A stretch of DNA of 64,000 nucleotides from Palsa-883 sp963847615 (GCA_963847615.1 CAWKAN010000021.1:62001-126000), one strand, 5' to 3'; positions 51,720 through 60,700 are shown, counted from the first letter of the stretch. Program-made: numbers and translations. Notes: generated by a model from the letters alone, not told the origin.

Positions 51720-52147
51720 GATGGATCGGGTGGCAGTGCCGCGACCGGTCCGGTTGATGCGGCTCGGCGAGATTTAGGGCTGGATTCGGCGCGGTCGGCT
51801 GAGCTGCGAGCAGGCGGCGGAGCTGCCGGGGAACATGCCAGGGTCGTTCTACCGCCGGCGCGGACGTTACGCGGCGGATGGTGCATCGGGCCCGGCGGAT
51901 GGGCGGCTGGGGTGGTGAAATGGGCGAAGCGGCGCGGACAGCACGGTCGCAAGCGGGTGCGGCTGGCGATGGTGGGCATGATGCTGCATTGGGACCGCTC
52001 GCGGCATGAATGGCGGCGGGGAGGAGCGGGACCTGATCGCGACCATGGATGACGCCGACAGCACGAGCCACGCGGCCTTCTTCCTCGCCGAGGAAGGCAC
52101 GACGAGCAGTTTCGAGGGGCTACAGCGGGCGATCGAGACGCATGGGC
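51720..52147 (+). pseudogene. Decayed transposase (ISNCY-like), truncated
   Basis: Fragments of an integrase-core transposase: helix-turn-helix start (GRLSCEQAAELPG, FYRRRGRYAADGASGPADGRLG), a KWAKRRGQHGRKRVR-type linker and the catalytic region MMLHWDRSRHEW, RDLIATMDDADSTSHAAFFLAEEGTTSSFEGLQRAIETHG. These match ISNCY/ISBj-type transposases (LHQDGSxHEW, DLIxTMDDAT). Stops and frame changes break it, and it ends abruptly where the duplicated cytochrome tail begins, so the C-terminal half is missing. Confidence 0.75.
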
Positions 52148-52471
52148 TGCTCAGCGAACGGCATCGGCTGCACTATGTCGCAACGATGCAGTCGAAGCCG
52201 CCGATGCCCTGGTTCAACCTGCGCTCGATGAGCCAGGCCGACCGGAAGGCGAGCGACGCCTGTATCCGCAGCCTCGGCCCGGCCGGCGAGGCGATGCCGG
52301 TCGCCCTGCCGCCGGGCCAACTGCCCACCCCCCCCGTATTCCGAGGCCGTACCGCACCCGCCAAAGCCGTAAGCCGCTACACGCCCAGCCGGCGCCGCGC
52401 CAACGCGGCGCCGCGCCCCAGCGCCACCAGCTTGGCCGCCGCCACGTCGCGCGACATCGGCGCCATGCCGC
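52148..52471. repeat. Direct duplication, right copy
   Basis: Same sequence as 48111-48432: cytochrome c 3' fragment (no start, reading HYVATMQSKPPMPWFN) and the intact end of the MetE-like gene. Confidence 0.92.
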
Positions 52472-53399
52472 AATTGGTGCAGGGGAACAGCCGCTCGGCC
52501 GGCACGAACTCCAGCGCGTCCTCGATCACCGCGGCGACCTGCTCCGGCGTCTCCACCTCGTCCGTGGCGACGTCGATGGCGCCGACCAGCACGTCCTTGC
52601 CCGCCAGCAGCCGCAGCAGCCGCAGCGGCACCCGGGCGTTGCGGCATTCCAGCGACACCTGGTCGATCCGGCTGGCCGCCAGCACCGGGAAGGTCTGCTC
52701 ATACTGCCGCCACTCGGCGCCGAGCGAGCCCTTCCACTCGATGTTCGCCTTGATGCCGTAACCGTAACAGATATGCACCGCGGTGGTGCAGCGCAGGCCC
52801 GCGGCGGCGCGTTCCAGCGCGCGGACGCCCCAGCTCGCCACCTCGTCCAGGTAGACGTTGAATGCCGGTTCATCGAATTGGATGACATCCACCCCGTCGG
52901 CCTCCAGCGCCCGCGCCTCCTGGTTCAGCAGCCCGGCGAATGCCATCGCCAGCGCGACCTTGTCGCCGTAGTGCCGGTCCGCGATCGTATCGACGATGGT
53001 CATCGGTCCCGGCAGGGTGAATTTCAGCTTGTGCGTGGTGTGCGCCCGCGCCAGCCGCGCCTCGGTGGCGTGCACGCGTCCGGCCAGGCGCAGCGCGCCG
53101 GTCACCGTCGGCACCATCGCCTTGTAGCGATCGTTGCGGATGCCCATCTCGACCTTGCGGTCGAAGTCGATGCCCTCGATCCGCTCCAGGAACCCGTGCA
53201 CGAAGTGCTGGCGCGACTGCTCGCCGTCGGTGACGATGTCGATGCCGGCGTCCTCCTGCAGCTTCAGCCACAGCAGCGTCGCGTCGCGCTTGGCCGCCGC
53301 CAGCGCGGCGCCCTCGGCCTTCCACGGCGCCCAGAGCTGGTTCGGCACGGCCAGCCATTCCGGCTTCGGCAGGCTGCCGGCGATCGTCGTTTGCAACAT
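52377..53399 (-). CDS. Cobalamin-independent methionine synthase C-terminal-like protein (MetE core)
   Basis: A 340-residue member of the MetE C-terminal family, shorter than MetE (about 755). N-terminal TIAGSLPKPEW, ALAAAKRDATLLWLKLQEDAGIDIVTDGEQ, GPMTIVDTIADRHYGD, the Zn-ligand His-x-Cys in TTAVHICYGYG, VSLECRNARVPL with the conserved Glu region, and CTNCGMAP with the last Cys ligand. These short forms transfer methyl groups from unknown donors. AAGGGA precedes the ATG at 53399. The 3' end lies in the duplicated segment, but here it is intact. Confidence 0.85.
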   Translation of the reverse strand: MLQTTIAGSLPKPEWLAVPNQLWAPWKAEGAALAAAKRDATLLWLKLQEDAGIDIVTDGEQSRQHFVHGFLERIEGIDFDRKVEMGIRNDRYKAMVPTVTGALRLAGRVHATEARLARAHTTHKLKFTLPGPMTIVDTIADRHYGDKVALAMAFAGLLNQEARALEADGVDVIQFDEPAFNVYLDEVASWGVRALERAAAGLRCTTAVHICYGYGIKANIEWKGSLGAEWRQYEQTFPVLAASRIDQVSLECRNARVPLRLLRLLAGKDVLVGAIDVATDEVETPEQVAAVIEDALEFVPAERLFPCTNCGMAPMSRDVAAAKLVALGRGAALARRRLGV

Positions 53400-53526
53400 C
53401 CCGCGTTCCCTTCGCCGTACCCCGGTGCGTGCAATTGGTGGCTTGGCCGGCAAGGTCGCGCCGGCCATGACAGAGAGACGGCCAGCCGGGCGGGGCCGCC
53501 TGGGCGGGCAACCCTGCGGCCGGCGA

Positions 53527-55077
53527 TCAGTGCCGGATCCAGTCCTTCATGAACCGCGCGTAGCAATCCCGCTCGCCCGGCATTTTCGGCCAGCCGGCGA
53601 GCGGGCGCACCGGCGCCAGCAGCAGCCGGTCCCGGAGGTGGGTCGTGTTGTGCTCATACTCCTCGAACGCGGTGTGCAGCGCCTTCTGGTGGTGCGGGTC
53701 GTCCTGGAACTTGCAGCCGGTCACCGACACCGCCCAGCGGTACGCCTGGCGATCCGCCCCCGACGCCAGATAGGCATGGGCGATCGCGGTGGAACGCGGC
53801 ACGTCGAACGCCATGATCGCCTCGTCCAACTCGGCCAGCAGCGCGGCGGGATCGCGCCCGGCGAGGGCGTACCCGCCAAGCTCCTTCTCCACCACCGTCG
53901 TGGTCCAATTGTTCGCCAGCGCCGCATCGTTGACGAAGTTCGCCATCAGATACAGCACGCGCGCCTGATACGGGCTGCTTGTCCCGCGCAGCCAGTGATT
54001 GGCGGTGCCGCAATAGTTGACCGGATGGATCCCGTCGGTGTAGGCCCGCGGCACGGTGTTGCGCATCAGCAGCTCCGCCGCGCCGATCTGGATCGCATCG
54101 CCAATGGAACGGATCGCCCGGCCGTTCCGCAGATACGCGGTGATCTGGCTGAACACCGCGTGCTGGTCGCCGGTCATCAGCAGGTCGATGAAGGCCTCCA
54201 CCTCCGGCTCGGACAGCGGGATCTTGTTGGTTTGCGGCAGGCGCTTGCCGACATCGGGGAAGGCGTTGGTCAGCAGCACGCAGACCGCGTCATACAGCGT
54301 GTAATACAGCGGCCCGACCGCCATGTCCGGCACGCCGGCATAGAACACGCCATGCGCGCGCTCCCAGCTGACGAAATCCGCCAGCCCGGTGACCGCCCGC
54401 GCCCGCAACGCCTTGTGGCCGGTGTTGCGCGCCTTGCGCCCGACGATGGTGTCCTGGATGTCGATCAGGCCGAGGAACATGAGCTGATCGCGCAGCCTCT
54501 CGCGCGCCGCGGGATCCGCCGCGAGGTCGAGGAACATGGCGTAGGACCGATCGACCTCGCCGCTCATGGTGGCGACCATGTGCGCTTGCAGCCGTTCGTC
54601 CAGCGTGCCGCCCTCGCGCAGCGGCGCGACGTCCTGCTTCCACACGACCGGCCCGTAGTCCGGCGGCGGGACCTGGATCCCCTTCATGGTCGCGTAGCGC
54701 CCGGGGTACTTGCCGAGCAACTGGTTCCAGATATCGAGGCCGGCGGGGATGTACCAGACCGCCTGCAGCAACGGCAGCAGCCGGTAGTTTTCCTCCATGT
54801 ACGGCGCGAGCTCCGCGGCGGAGCGCAGGCCGAGGATGGTGTGGTCGTTGTTGATGAGGAAAAGCTGGCCGTCGCGCAGGTTGAAATGGTTGGGCACCTG
54901 AATGAACGGCGCCTCGGCGGCCATGATGACGCTCACCGCCTCGCCGACCGAGCGGCCCTGCTCGGTGATCATCTTGTAGAACAGGTCGGTGACCCGGGGC
55001 TGGTCGCGGTCCAGGATCGCGGCGGTCAGCGCGTCGAACGCTTTGTCGTCACGCAGTGTCGCAAGATCGAGCGGCAT
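53527..55077 (-). CDS. Unrecognised helical protein, 516 aa
   Basis: I do not recognise this protein. It appears all-helical with no signal peptide or transmembrane segment. Features: an N-terminal MPLDLATLRDDKAFDALTAAIL, several aromatic- and His-containing boxes (IQVPNHFNLRDGQLFLINNDHT, QAVWYIPAGLDIWNQLL, YRWAVSVTGCKFQDDPHHQKALHTAFEEYEHNTTHL), and few Cys. The spacing of His residues in the last box suggests a metal or cofactor site. A strong Shine-Dalgarno AAGGAGGGAG precedes the ATG at 55077. It lies between FGase-like and MetE-like genes, same strand. Confidence 0.8.
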   Translation of the reverse strand: MPLDLATLRDDKAFDALTAAILDRDQPRVTDLFYKMITEQGRSVGEAVSVIMAAEAPFIQVPNHFNLRDGQLFLINNDHTILGLRSAAELAPYMEENYRLLPLLQAVWYIPAGLDIWNQLLGKYPGRYATMKGIQVPPPDYGPVVWKQDVAPLREGGTLDERLQAHMVATMSGEVDRSYAMFLDLAADPAARERLRDQLMFLGLIDIQDTIVGRKARNTGHKALRARAVTGLADFVSWERAHGVFYAGVPDMAVGPLYYTLYDAVCVLLTNAFPDVGKRLPQTNKIPLSEPEVEAFIDLLMTGDQHAVFSQITAYLRNGRAIRSIGDAIQIGAAELLMRNTVPRAYTDGIHPVNYCGTANHWLRGTSSPYQARVLYLMANFVNDAALANNWTTTVVEKELGGYALAGRDPAALLAELDEAIMAFDVPRSTAIAHAYLASGADRQAYRWAVSVTGCKFQDDPHHQKALHTAFEEYEHNTTHLRDRLLLAPVRPLAGWPKMPGERDCYARFMKDWIRH

Positions 55078-55280
55078 GACGTTTCTCCCTCCTTGTACGA
55101 CCCGCAAGCCTACGCCCCAGGCCGGCCCTTGGCAAAGAACCGCCGGTTCAGGGCAGCCTCGTCAGGGCGGAAATCCGTTGCGCTCGCGCCGTTGGCAACG
55201 CGCCGGTCGACAACCGGTCGGGCCGCCCGCCGACGATCGTCGTCCGCAACGTTCGCGCCCGCTGCCGTGCGTCGCCGCCG

Positions 55281-56060
55281 TCAGCCTGCCGCCTGCAGCC
55301 GCCGATCGGCCGCCGCGAGCAGCCGGGCCATCCGCTCCGCCCACGCCGCCTCGCCAGGGGCGTCGGCGATCAGGTCCTGGCGGATCTCGATCTCCACATG
55401 CGCCAGGCCGCGGCGCTCGGCGTGGCGCGGGACGCCGTAATCGGTCAGGTCGCTGACCGCATAGGGCGCGTTGTCGCCGACCGTCAGATCGCCCTCGGCG
55501 CGCAGCAGCTCAAGCAGGATGAAGGCCAGGCGCGTGTCGCGGTTGTACAGCACGCCGATCTCCATCGCCCGGCGCTCGCCCTTGAACGTCGGGGTGAAGC
55601 TGTGCATCGCGATGTAGACGGTGCGGCGTCCCGCCGCGGCACGCGCATCCAGCAGCGCCGCGATCCGATCGTGATACGGCGTGAAGATCTCGCCGACCCG
55701 CGCCGCCGCCTCGGCCTCGCCCAGCCCGACATTGCCCGGGATCGGCGTGTGCTCGCTGATCGCGGGGACCGAGCCAGGCCCGCCCGGCGCGCGGTTGCAG
55801 TCGATCACCAGGCGCGAATAGGTCTGCACCACCGCGGTCGCATCGAACGCCGCCGAGAGGCGCTCGGTCACGCCGCGAATGCCGATGTCCCATGCGATGT
55901 GGCGCGTCAGCTCGCTCTCGGCCACGCCCAGCCGGCCGAGCCGGCGCGGGATCGCGCGCCCGGCATGATCGGCGGTGAAGAACAGGTCGGATCCGCCGGC
56001 GGCACGCAGCACGCGCACCGGGGCGGGTTCATCGGCGGCCAGAAGTCGAGGTTCCGTCAT
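55281..56060 (-). CDS. N-formylglutamate amidohydrolase-like protein
   Basis: Zinc amidohydrolase of the FGase/HutG2-like family, 259 residues. DLFFTADHAGRAIPRRLG, DIGIRGVTERLSAAFDA, YSRLVIDCNRAPGGPGSVP, FTPYHDRIAALLDARAAAGRRTVYIAMHSFTP (second His/Asp box) and the end HVEIEIRQDLI are all family motifs. Such enzymes hydrolyse N-formyl- or other N-acyl amino acids; the histidine-degradation partners are not nearby. An acid-amide cluster role with the adjacent amidase is a plausible inference. Confidence 0.85.
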   Translation of the reverse strand: MTEPRLLAADEPAPVRVLRAAGGSDLFFTADHAGRAIPRRLGRLGVAESELTRHIAWDIGIRGVTERLSAAFDATAVVQTYSRLVIDCNRAPGGPGSVPAISEHTPIPGNVGLGEAEAAARVGEIFTPYHDRIAALLDARAAAGRRTVYIAMHSFTPTFKGERRAMEIGVLYNRDTRLAFILLELLRAEGDLTVGDNAPYAVSDLTDYGVPRHAERRGLAHVEIEIRQDLIADAPGEAAWAERMARLLAAADRRLQAAG

Positions 56061-56133
56061 GGCGCGCTTGAAGCATGCTTCGCGCCGCAGGACCAGATTA
56101 TCGCCACCGCGCCGCCGAGCTGCTTCATGCAGT

Positions 56134-56163
56134 GGCGGAAGGCGCTGCGCTTTTCCGCCCTAC
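56134..56163. repeat. REP-like hairpin
   Basis: GGCGGAAGGCGCTGCGCTTT then TCCGCCCTAC, same family as 1711-1796, in the gap between the amidase and FGase-like genes. Confidence 0.75.
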
Positions 56164-56176
56164 CGGTCTCGTTGAA

Positions 56177-57568
56177 TCAGTTCACCAGCGGCGGACGCCG
56201 CGCGCGCCAATCCGTGGCGGTCTCGTAGGCGTGCGCCACCTGGAACAGCAACGGCTCGGCGAACGGCTTGGCGATCAGTTGCATGGCCAGCGGCAGCCCG
56301 CCGGCGCCGTAGCCGGTGCAGAGGCTGATGGCCGGCGCGCCGGTCACGTTGAACGGCATGGTGAAGCTGGGCTTCTCCAGCGTCGCCCATTTCGGCACGT
56401 CCTTGATGCGCGGCGCCTCGCCGACCGCCGCACCCGACACCAGGATGTCGAGGTCCGCCATCGCCGCCTGCATCTCCAGGCACAGCGCGCGCCGCTTGCG
56501 GATCGCCGCAACATAATCCGCCGCGCGGATCAGGCCGCCCAGGGCGATCCTGTCGCGGAACGACTTACCGTAGTCGTTGAACCGGCTCTTCAACCAGGGT
56601 TCGTGCAGCGCATAGGCCTCGGCGATCAGGATCAGGAAACCGCAGGCGTGGTAATCCGCCATCGGCGACAGCGTCACGTCGCGCACCTCCGCGCCCATCG
56701 CGCGGAACTGCGCCAGCGCGTCGTCGATGCCCTTCAACGTGGTGTCGCTGACGCGGTTGTCGGCCTCGAAGAAGTGCCGCGCCACGCCGATGCGCAGCCC
56801 CTGCACGCCCTTGCCCAGGCCGGCGGTGAAATCCGCCACCTTGCGGTTGGCGCTCGCCGGATCGTTCGGATCGTGGCCGGCCATCGCCTGCAGCAGCAGC
56901 GCGCAATCCTCGACGGTCCAGGCCAGCGGGCCGGTGTGGTCCAGCGTGTAGGACAGCGGCAGCACGCCGGCGCGCGAGCACAACCCGTAGGTCGGCTTGA
57001 TGCCGGCCAGCCCGCACAGCGCCGCCGGCCCGCGGATCGATCCGCCGGTGTCCGACCCGGTGCCACCCAGCACCTGCCCGCTCGCCACCGCCGCCCCGGT
57101 GCCGGAGGACGATCCGGCGGTGAAATGCTCCGGGTTCCACGGGTTGCGCGCCGGCGGCCAGGGCAGGTCGAACGACGGCCCGCCCATGGCGAACTCATGC
57201 GTCGCCAGCTTGCCCAGCAGCACCGTTCCGGCCTCGGCCCAAAGCCGCACGACCCGCGCATCCTCGGTGGGCACGTTGTGTTCCAACAACTTGGAGTGCG
57301 CGGTGGTACGGATGCCGGCGGTGTTGTAGATGTCCTTGTGGCCGATCGGGATGCCGTCCAGCTTGCCCTTCAGCGTGCCGGCCATCATGCGCGCCTCGGC
57401 GGCTTTGGCGTCGGCCAGGGCCCGCCCCTCGGTCAGCAGCAGGAAGGCGTGCAGCGTGCCGTCGAGCGCCTTGGCCCGCGCCAGGCAGGCCTGCGTCAGC
57501 TCGACCGGCGAGAGCTGCTTCGCGGCGATCTGCCGCGCCGCTTCGGCGATCGTCGGGATCGCGTCCAT
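56177..57568 (-). CDS. Amidase (AtzE/GatA-like) with small partner subunit
   Basis: Amidase signature protein of 463 residues. Catalytic Lys in GIPIGHKDIYNTAG, serines in TAGSSSGTGAAVASGQVLGG and GTGSDTGGSIRGPAALCG. The C-terminus PFNVTGAPAISLCTGYG is typical. Sequence and gene order (small AtzG/GatC-like gene immediately upstream, stop and start overlapping) resemble AtzE-AtzG carboxybiuret hydrolase and GatCAB. GGAGG seven bases before ATG 57568 supports this start; a GTG at 57571 is an alternative. Confidence 0.87.
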   Translation of the reverse strand: MDAIPTIAEAARQIAAKQLSPVELTQACLARAKALDGTLHAFLLLTEGRALADAKAAEARMMAGTLKGKLDGIPIGHKDIYNTAGIRTTAHSKLLEHNVPTEDARVVRLWAEAGTVLLGKLATHEFAMGGPSFDLPWPPARNPWNPEHFTAGSSSGTGAAVASGQVLGGTGSDTGGSIRGPAALCGLAGIKPTYGLCSRAGVLPLSYTLDHTGPLAWTVEDCALLLQAMAGHDPNDPASANRKVADFTAGLGKGVQGLRIGVARHFFEADNRVSDTTLKGIDDALAQFRAMGAEVRDVTLSPMADYHACGFLILIAEAYALHEPWLKSRFNDYGKSFRDRIALGGLIRAADYVAAIRKRRALCLEMQAAMADLDILVSGAAVGEAPRIKDVPKWATLEKPSFTMPFNVTGAPAISLCTGYGAGGLPLAMQLIAKPFAEPLLFQVAHAYETATDWRARRPPLVN

Positions 57569-57756
57569 CACCGCACCTCCGGCACGAAGATCAGTGCCGG
57601 CTCGGCCTCGCGCGGCAGCTTCGTGTTGACGCGCGCCAGCATGGCTTCCAGCAGGCCATAGGCCTGGTGGATCTCGTGCTGCTGTGCCGCATTGAGGGGT
57701 AGCCCGGCCTGCGCCACCAGGACCGCGAAATCGGCCGCGCTGATCTTCGGGGGCAT
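57568..57756 (-). CDS. AtzG/GatC-like small amidase subunit
   Basis: A 62-residue protein: ISAADFAVLVAQAGLPLNAA, YGLLEAMLARVNTKLPREAEPALIFVPEVR. The pattern (short helix, LPREAEPALIFxP ending) is that of AtzG/DUF4089-type or GatC-like subunits that bind amidases and wrap around them. Its stop overlaps the amidase start by one base (TGATG). No other gene is known to occupy this slot. Confidence 0.75.
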   Translation of the reverse strand: MPPKISAADFAVLVAQAGLPLNAAQQHEIHQAYGLLEAMLARVNTKLPREAEPALIFVPEVR

Positions 57757-57875
57757 CGCGTTACCTCGCTTGCTGTTGGCGGCTCAAGCTTGCACCGCCG
57801 TTGCGGTGCGCGAGCGTACCATGCCCGCCGACGAACGCGATACCGTCGCGCGCGGAAGCCGCGGCCAGCGCGGGA

Positions 57876-58204
57876 GCGAAGCAAGGTCGGGCTCCGCCCC
57901 GAACCCCGCCAGGGGGCTTTGCCCCCTGGACCCCCCACCCCCCGGGACAAGTGCCCGGGGGCAGGCGCCGGCAGCGGCCTCTGGACTCCATGACTGGGAG
58001 TGTGGGGAGGGGAAGGGGGCGGGTGGGCGAGGCGATGGGGCGCCGTCCAGCACGCTGGACGGCGCCCCATCGCCTCGCCCACCCGCCCCCCTTCCCCTCC
58101 CCACACTCCCAGTCCGGGGTTCCAAGGGCTCCGCCCTTGGCGGGGTTCCAAGGGGCAGCGCCCCTTGGTGGGGTCCGGGGCGAAGCCCCGGCTTTGCCTC
58201 ATCG
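57876..58204. repeat. Large palindromic element, copy C
   Basis: Left end GCGAAGCAAGGTCGGGC, right end GCCCCGGCTTTGCCTCATCGC, so the outermost bases differ from copy A but pair partly. Extra hairpin CCCCCGGG/CCCGGGGG (about 57940-57962). Right hairpins AAGGGCTCCGCCCTT and AAGGGGCAGCGCCCCTT are as in copies A and B. The central inverted repeat (shared arm ACTGGGAGTGTGGGGAGG) encloses a core beginning GGGCGAGGCGATGGGGCGCC with perfect complement. The right end includes the YifB stop codon. Confidence 0.93.
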
Positions 58205-59719
58205 CCCCGGCACCCGATGGCGGAACGCCAGCGCCTCCGCCACATGGACCCGCCCCACGACTTCCGCCCCGGCGAGGTCGGCGATGGTGCGCGCCACCCG
58301 CAGCACGCGGGTATAGCCGCGCGGCGACAGCCGCAGCCGGTCCATCGCCTGGCCGGCGAGTGCCTGCGCCTCCGCCACCAGGCGGATGTCCTTGGTGTCG
58401 ACCTCGGCATTGCTGGTCGGCCCGGCCTCGCCATGGCGCGCCCGTTGCGCGGCCCGGGCGCGCGCCACCCGCGCCGCCACCACGGCGGTCGGCTCGCCGC
58501 TCGGCGCCCGGGCAAGCTCGGCGGCGGAGGCCGGCTGCACCTCGACCGTCAGGTCCACGCGATCCAGCAGCGGGCCGCTGATGCGGTGCTGGTAGTCCTC
58601 GCCGCAGCGCGGCGCGCGGCCGCATTCGCGCGCGCCGTCGCCGAGATAGCCGCAGCGGCACGGGTTCATCGCCGCGATCAACTGGAACCGCGCCGGATAG
58701 GTGATGTGCGCCGCGGCGCGCGACACCGTGGTGCGGCCGGACTCCATTGGCTGACGCAACGATTCCAGCGCCTGCTTGGGGAACTCCGGCAGCTCGTCCA
58801 GGAACAGCACGCCGCGATGCGCCAGGCTGGCCTCGCCCGGCCTGGCGCGCGGGCCGCCGCCGGTCAGCGCGGCCTGGGTGGCGGAATGGTGCGGCTCGCG
58901 GAACGGCGGGCGGGTCAACAGCCGCCCGCCATCCAGCATGCCGGCGACGCTGTGCACCATGCTGACCTCCAGCGCCTCCCCCGGCGAAAGGTCCGGCAGC
59001 AGCCCGGGCAGCCGCGCCGCCAGCATCGACTTGCCGGCGCCGGGCGAGCCGATCAGCAGCAGGTTGTGCCCGCCGGCGGCGGCGATCTCCAGCGCGCGCT
59101 TGGCGGTCTCCATGCCCTTCACGTCGGCCAGGTCCGGATCGCGCCCGACGACCGCGAGGCCCGCCGGCTCCGGCGGCGTCAGCACCTGGGAGCCGCGGAA
59201 ATGGTTGATCAGGCCGAGCAGGTCGGCCGGGGCGAGCACCTCGATCCGCCCGGCCCAGGCCGCCTCGCCGCCCTGCGCGCCGGGACAGATCAGGCCGAGG
59301 TCCCGCCCCGAGGCGCCGATCGCCGCCGGCAGCACGCCGGTCACCGGGTTGAGCGTGCCGTCCAGCGACAGCTCGCCCAGGGCGGCATAGCCGGCGATCT
59401 CCTCGCGCGGCAGCACGTCCATCGCGGCCAGCACGCCGAGCGCGATCGGCAGGTCGAAATGGCTGCCTTCTTTCAGCAGGTCGGCCGGGGCGAGGTTCAC
59501 CAGCACGCGGCGCGGCGGCAGCGCGAGGCCCATCGCGCTCAGCGCCGCACGCACCCGCTCGCGCGCCTCGCCCACCGCCTTGTCGGGCAGGCCGACCACC
59601 AGGAATACCGGCAGGCCGGCGGAGATCTGCACCTGCACCTCGACCGGCACGGCCTCGATGCCGGCGAAGGCGAAGGACTGGATGCGGGCGATGACCGGGA
59701 TGGCGACGCGGGCGTTCAG
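58199..59719 (-). CDS. YifB/ComM-type Mg-chelatase-like AAA+ ATPase, start unresolved
   Basis: About 505 residues. N-terminal Lon-like substrate domain (IQSFAFAGIEAVPVEVQVQISAGLPVFLVVGLPDKAV), AAA+ domain with Walker A GSPGAGKSM and Walker B GVLFLDELPEF, zinc-like NPCRCGYLGDG and C-terminal SPRGYTRVLRVARTIADL. ComM-like helicase role in DNA branch migration during transformation is known for orthologues. No ATG, GTG or TTG in frame fits near the conserved VIARIQSFAF; CTG at 59719 is the best nearby codon, and the nearest Met is 100 codons upstream. Stop lies in palindromic element C. Confidence 0.8.
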   Translation of the reverse strand: MNARVAIPVIARIQSFAFAGIEAVPVEVQVQISAGLPVFLVVGLPDKAVGEARERVRAALSAMGLALPPRRVLVNLAPADLLKEGSHFDLPIALGVLAAMDVLPREEIAGYAALGELSLDGTLNPVTGVLPAAIGASGRDLGLICPGAQGGEAAWAGRIEVLAPADLLGLINHFRGSQVLTPPEPAGLAVVGRDPDLADVKGMETAKRALEIAAAGGHNLLLIGSPGAGKSMLAARLPGLLPDLSPGEALEVSMVHSVAGMLDGGRLLTRPPFREPHHSATQAALTGGGPRARPGEASLAHRGVLFLDELPEFPKQALESLRQPMESGRTTVSRAAAHITYPARFQLIAAMNPCRCGYLGDGARECGRAPRCGEDYQHRISGPLLDRVDLTVEVQPASAAELARAPSGEPTAVVAARVARARAAQRARHGEAGPTSNAEVDTKDIRLVAEAQALAGQAMDRLRLSPRGYTRVLRVARTIADLAGAEVVGRVHVAEALAFRHRVPGR

Positions 59720-60418
59720 GGGCGGGATCCGGAGCGGGGGGCGGGCGGTCCGGTCTAGCGGGAGATCATGAAGACTCCGGTAACGGGCGGCACCATGGCG
59801 GCCATTGCGCGCATCGGTCGGAAGATGGGCGGCTCGTTGCTCGGCGGGCAGATCCGCCGGGCAGGCTGGACGCTCACGCCGACAATGACCTTCGCCATCG
59901 TCCCGTAACAGCGTGATACCAGCCGCCCTATTGGCTGACCCATCGGTCGGCGTCGGGCCATTGGCATCAGTCTTGGTTTGGCGCGCGGCCGCCCCCCCTG
60001 GCAACCCCGCGCGCGATACCAGGTAGCGGACGGATTGACCCATTGCCGCCGCGCCCCGCCATGACGGCGGTCGGTATCAGCCCCCACGCGAAGCGCCAAA
60101 AACCCTTTCTGCTCCGTGACCTCCGTGCCTCCTCTTCGCTTCTCCGTGTTAAAACCTTGCTTTCTTACTTACCTGGCGCAGCCCGCGCCCCCAGCACCTG
60201 GCATTGGCGTGCGCCGACCGCCACCGGCCACGCCGTGTGAGACCGGCCGGGATGACGTGCTGGCGGCGCCCAAAAGCCGATCATTTGGGCGGCTGGTATG
60301 AGACATGGGGGCTGGCGTCCCGCCCGGAACTCCCGTTTCACGTCCGCGCGTCGCGGCCTCGCAACCGGCGTCGAGAAGGCTTACATTGGGCCACGTTCTC
60401 GTCCAGCAGGAGCCTGGA
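59720..60418. other. Intergenic region with a dispersed CACGGAG-type element
   Basis: No gene. At about 60090-60175 is a lower-GC stretch whose minus strand reads AACACGGAGAAGCGAAGAGG then GGCACGGAGGTCACGGAGCA, a dispersed non-coding motif known from many genomes. CAGGAG at 60407 serves the antitoxin start. The rest shows only short GC-rich frames. Confidence 0.6.
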
Positions 60419-60700
60419 ATGTCTGCCGTGCTCGACCCCATCCCCACCGACGCCGCACCCGCCGCCTTCGCGGAGGCGGTCGCGCGGGCCGAGGCAGGCA
60501 AGGAACGCATTGTGCTGACTCGCGCCGGCAAGCCAGTGGCGGCGCTGGTGCCGATCGCCGATCTGGAGGCGATTGAGGATGCCGAGGATGCGGCGGCAGC
60601 GGCCGCAGCGCTGGCGGAGTATGACCGGTCCGGGAAGGACTGGCCAACCTATACGGTCGAGGAGCTGACCGCTCGATGGGGCCTCAGCCCGACAGAATGA
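60419..60700 (+). CDS. Phd/YefM-type antitoxin
   Basis: Antitoxin of 93 residues. The N-terminal part AAFAEAVARAEAGKERIVLTRAGKPVAALVPIADLEAIEDAEDA is a Phd/YefM-like DNA-binding fold, with an alanine-rich middle and a C-terminal tail (GKDWPTYTVEELTARWGL) that would bind the toxin. CAGGAG precedes the ATG. It is nine bases upstream of the RelE-type toxin gene and the pair forms an antitoxin-toxin operon. Confidence 0.87.
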   Translation: MSAVLDPIPTDAAPAAFAEAVARAEAGKERIVLTRAGKPVAALVPIADLEAIEDAEDAAAAAAALAEYDRSGKDWPTYTVEELTARWGLSPTE

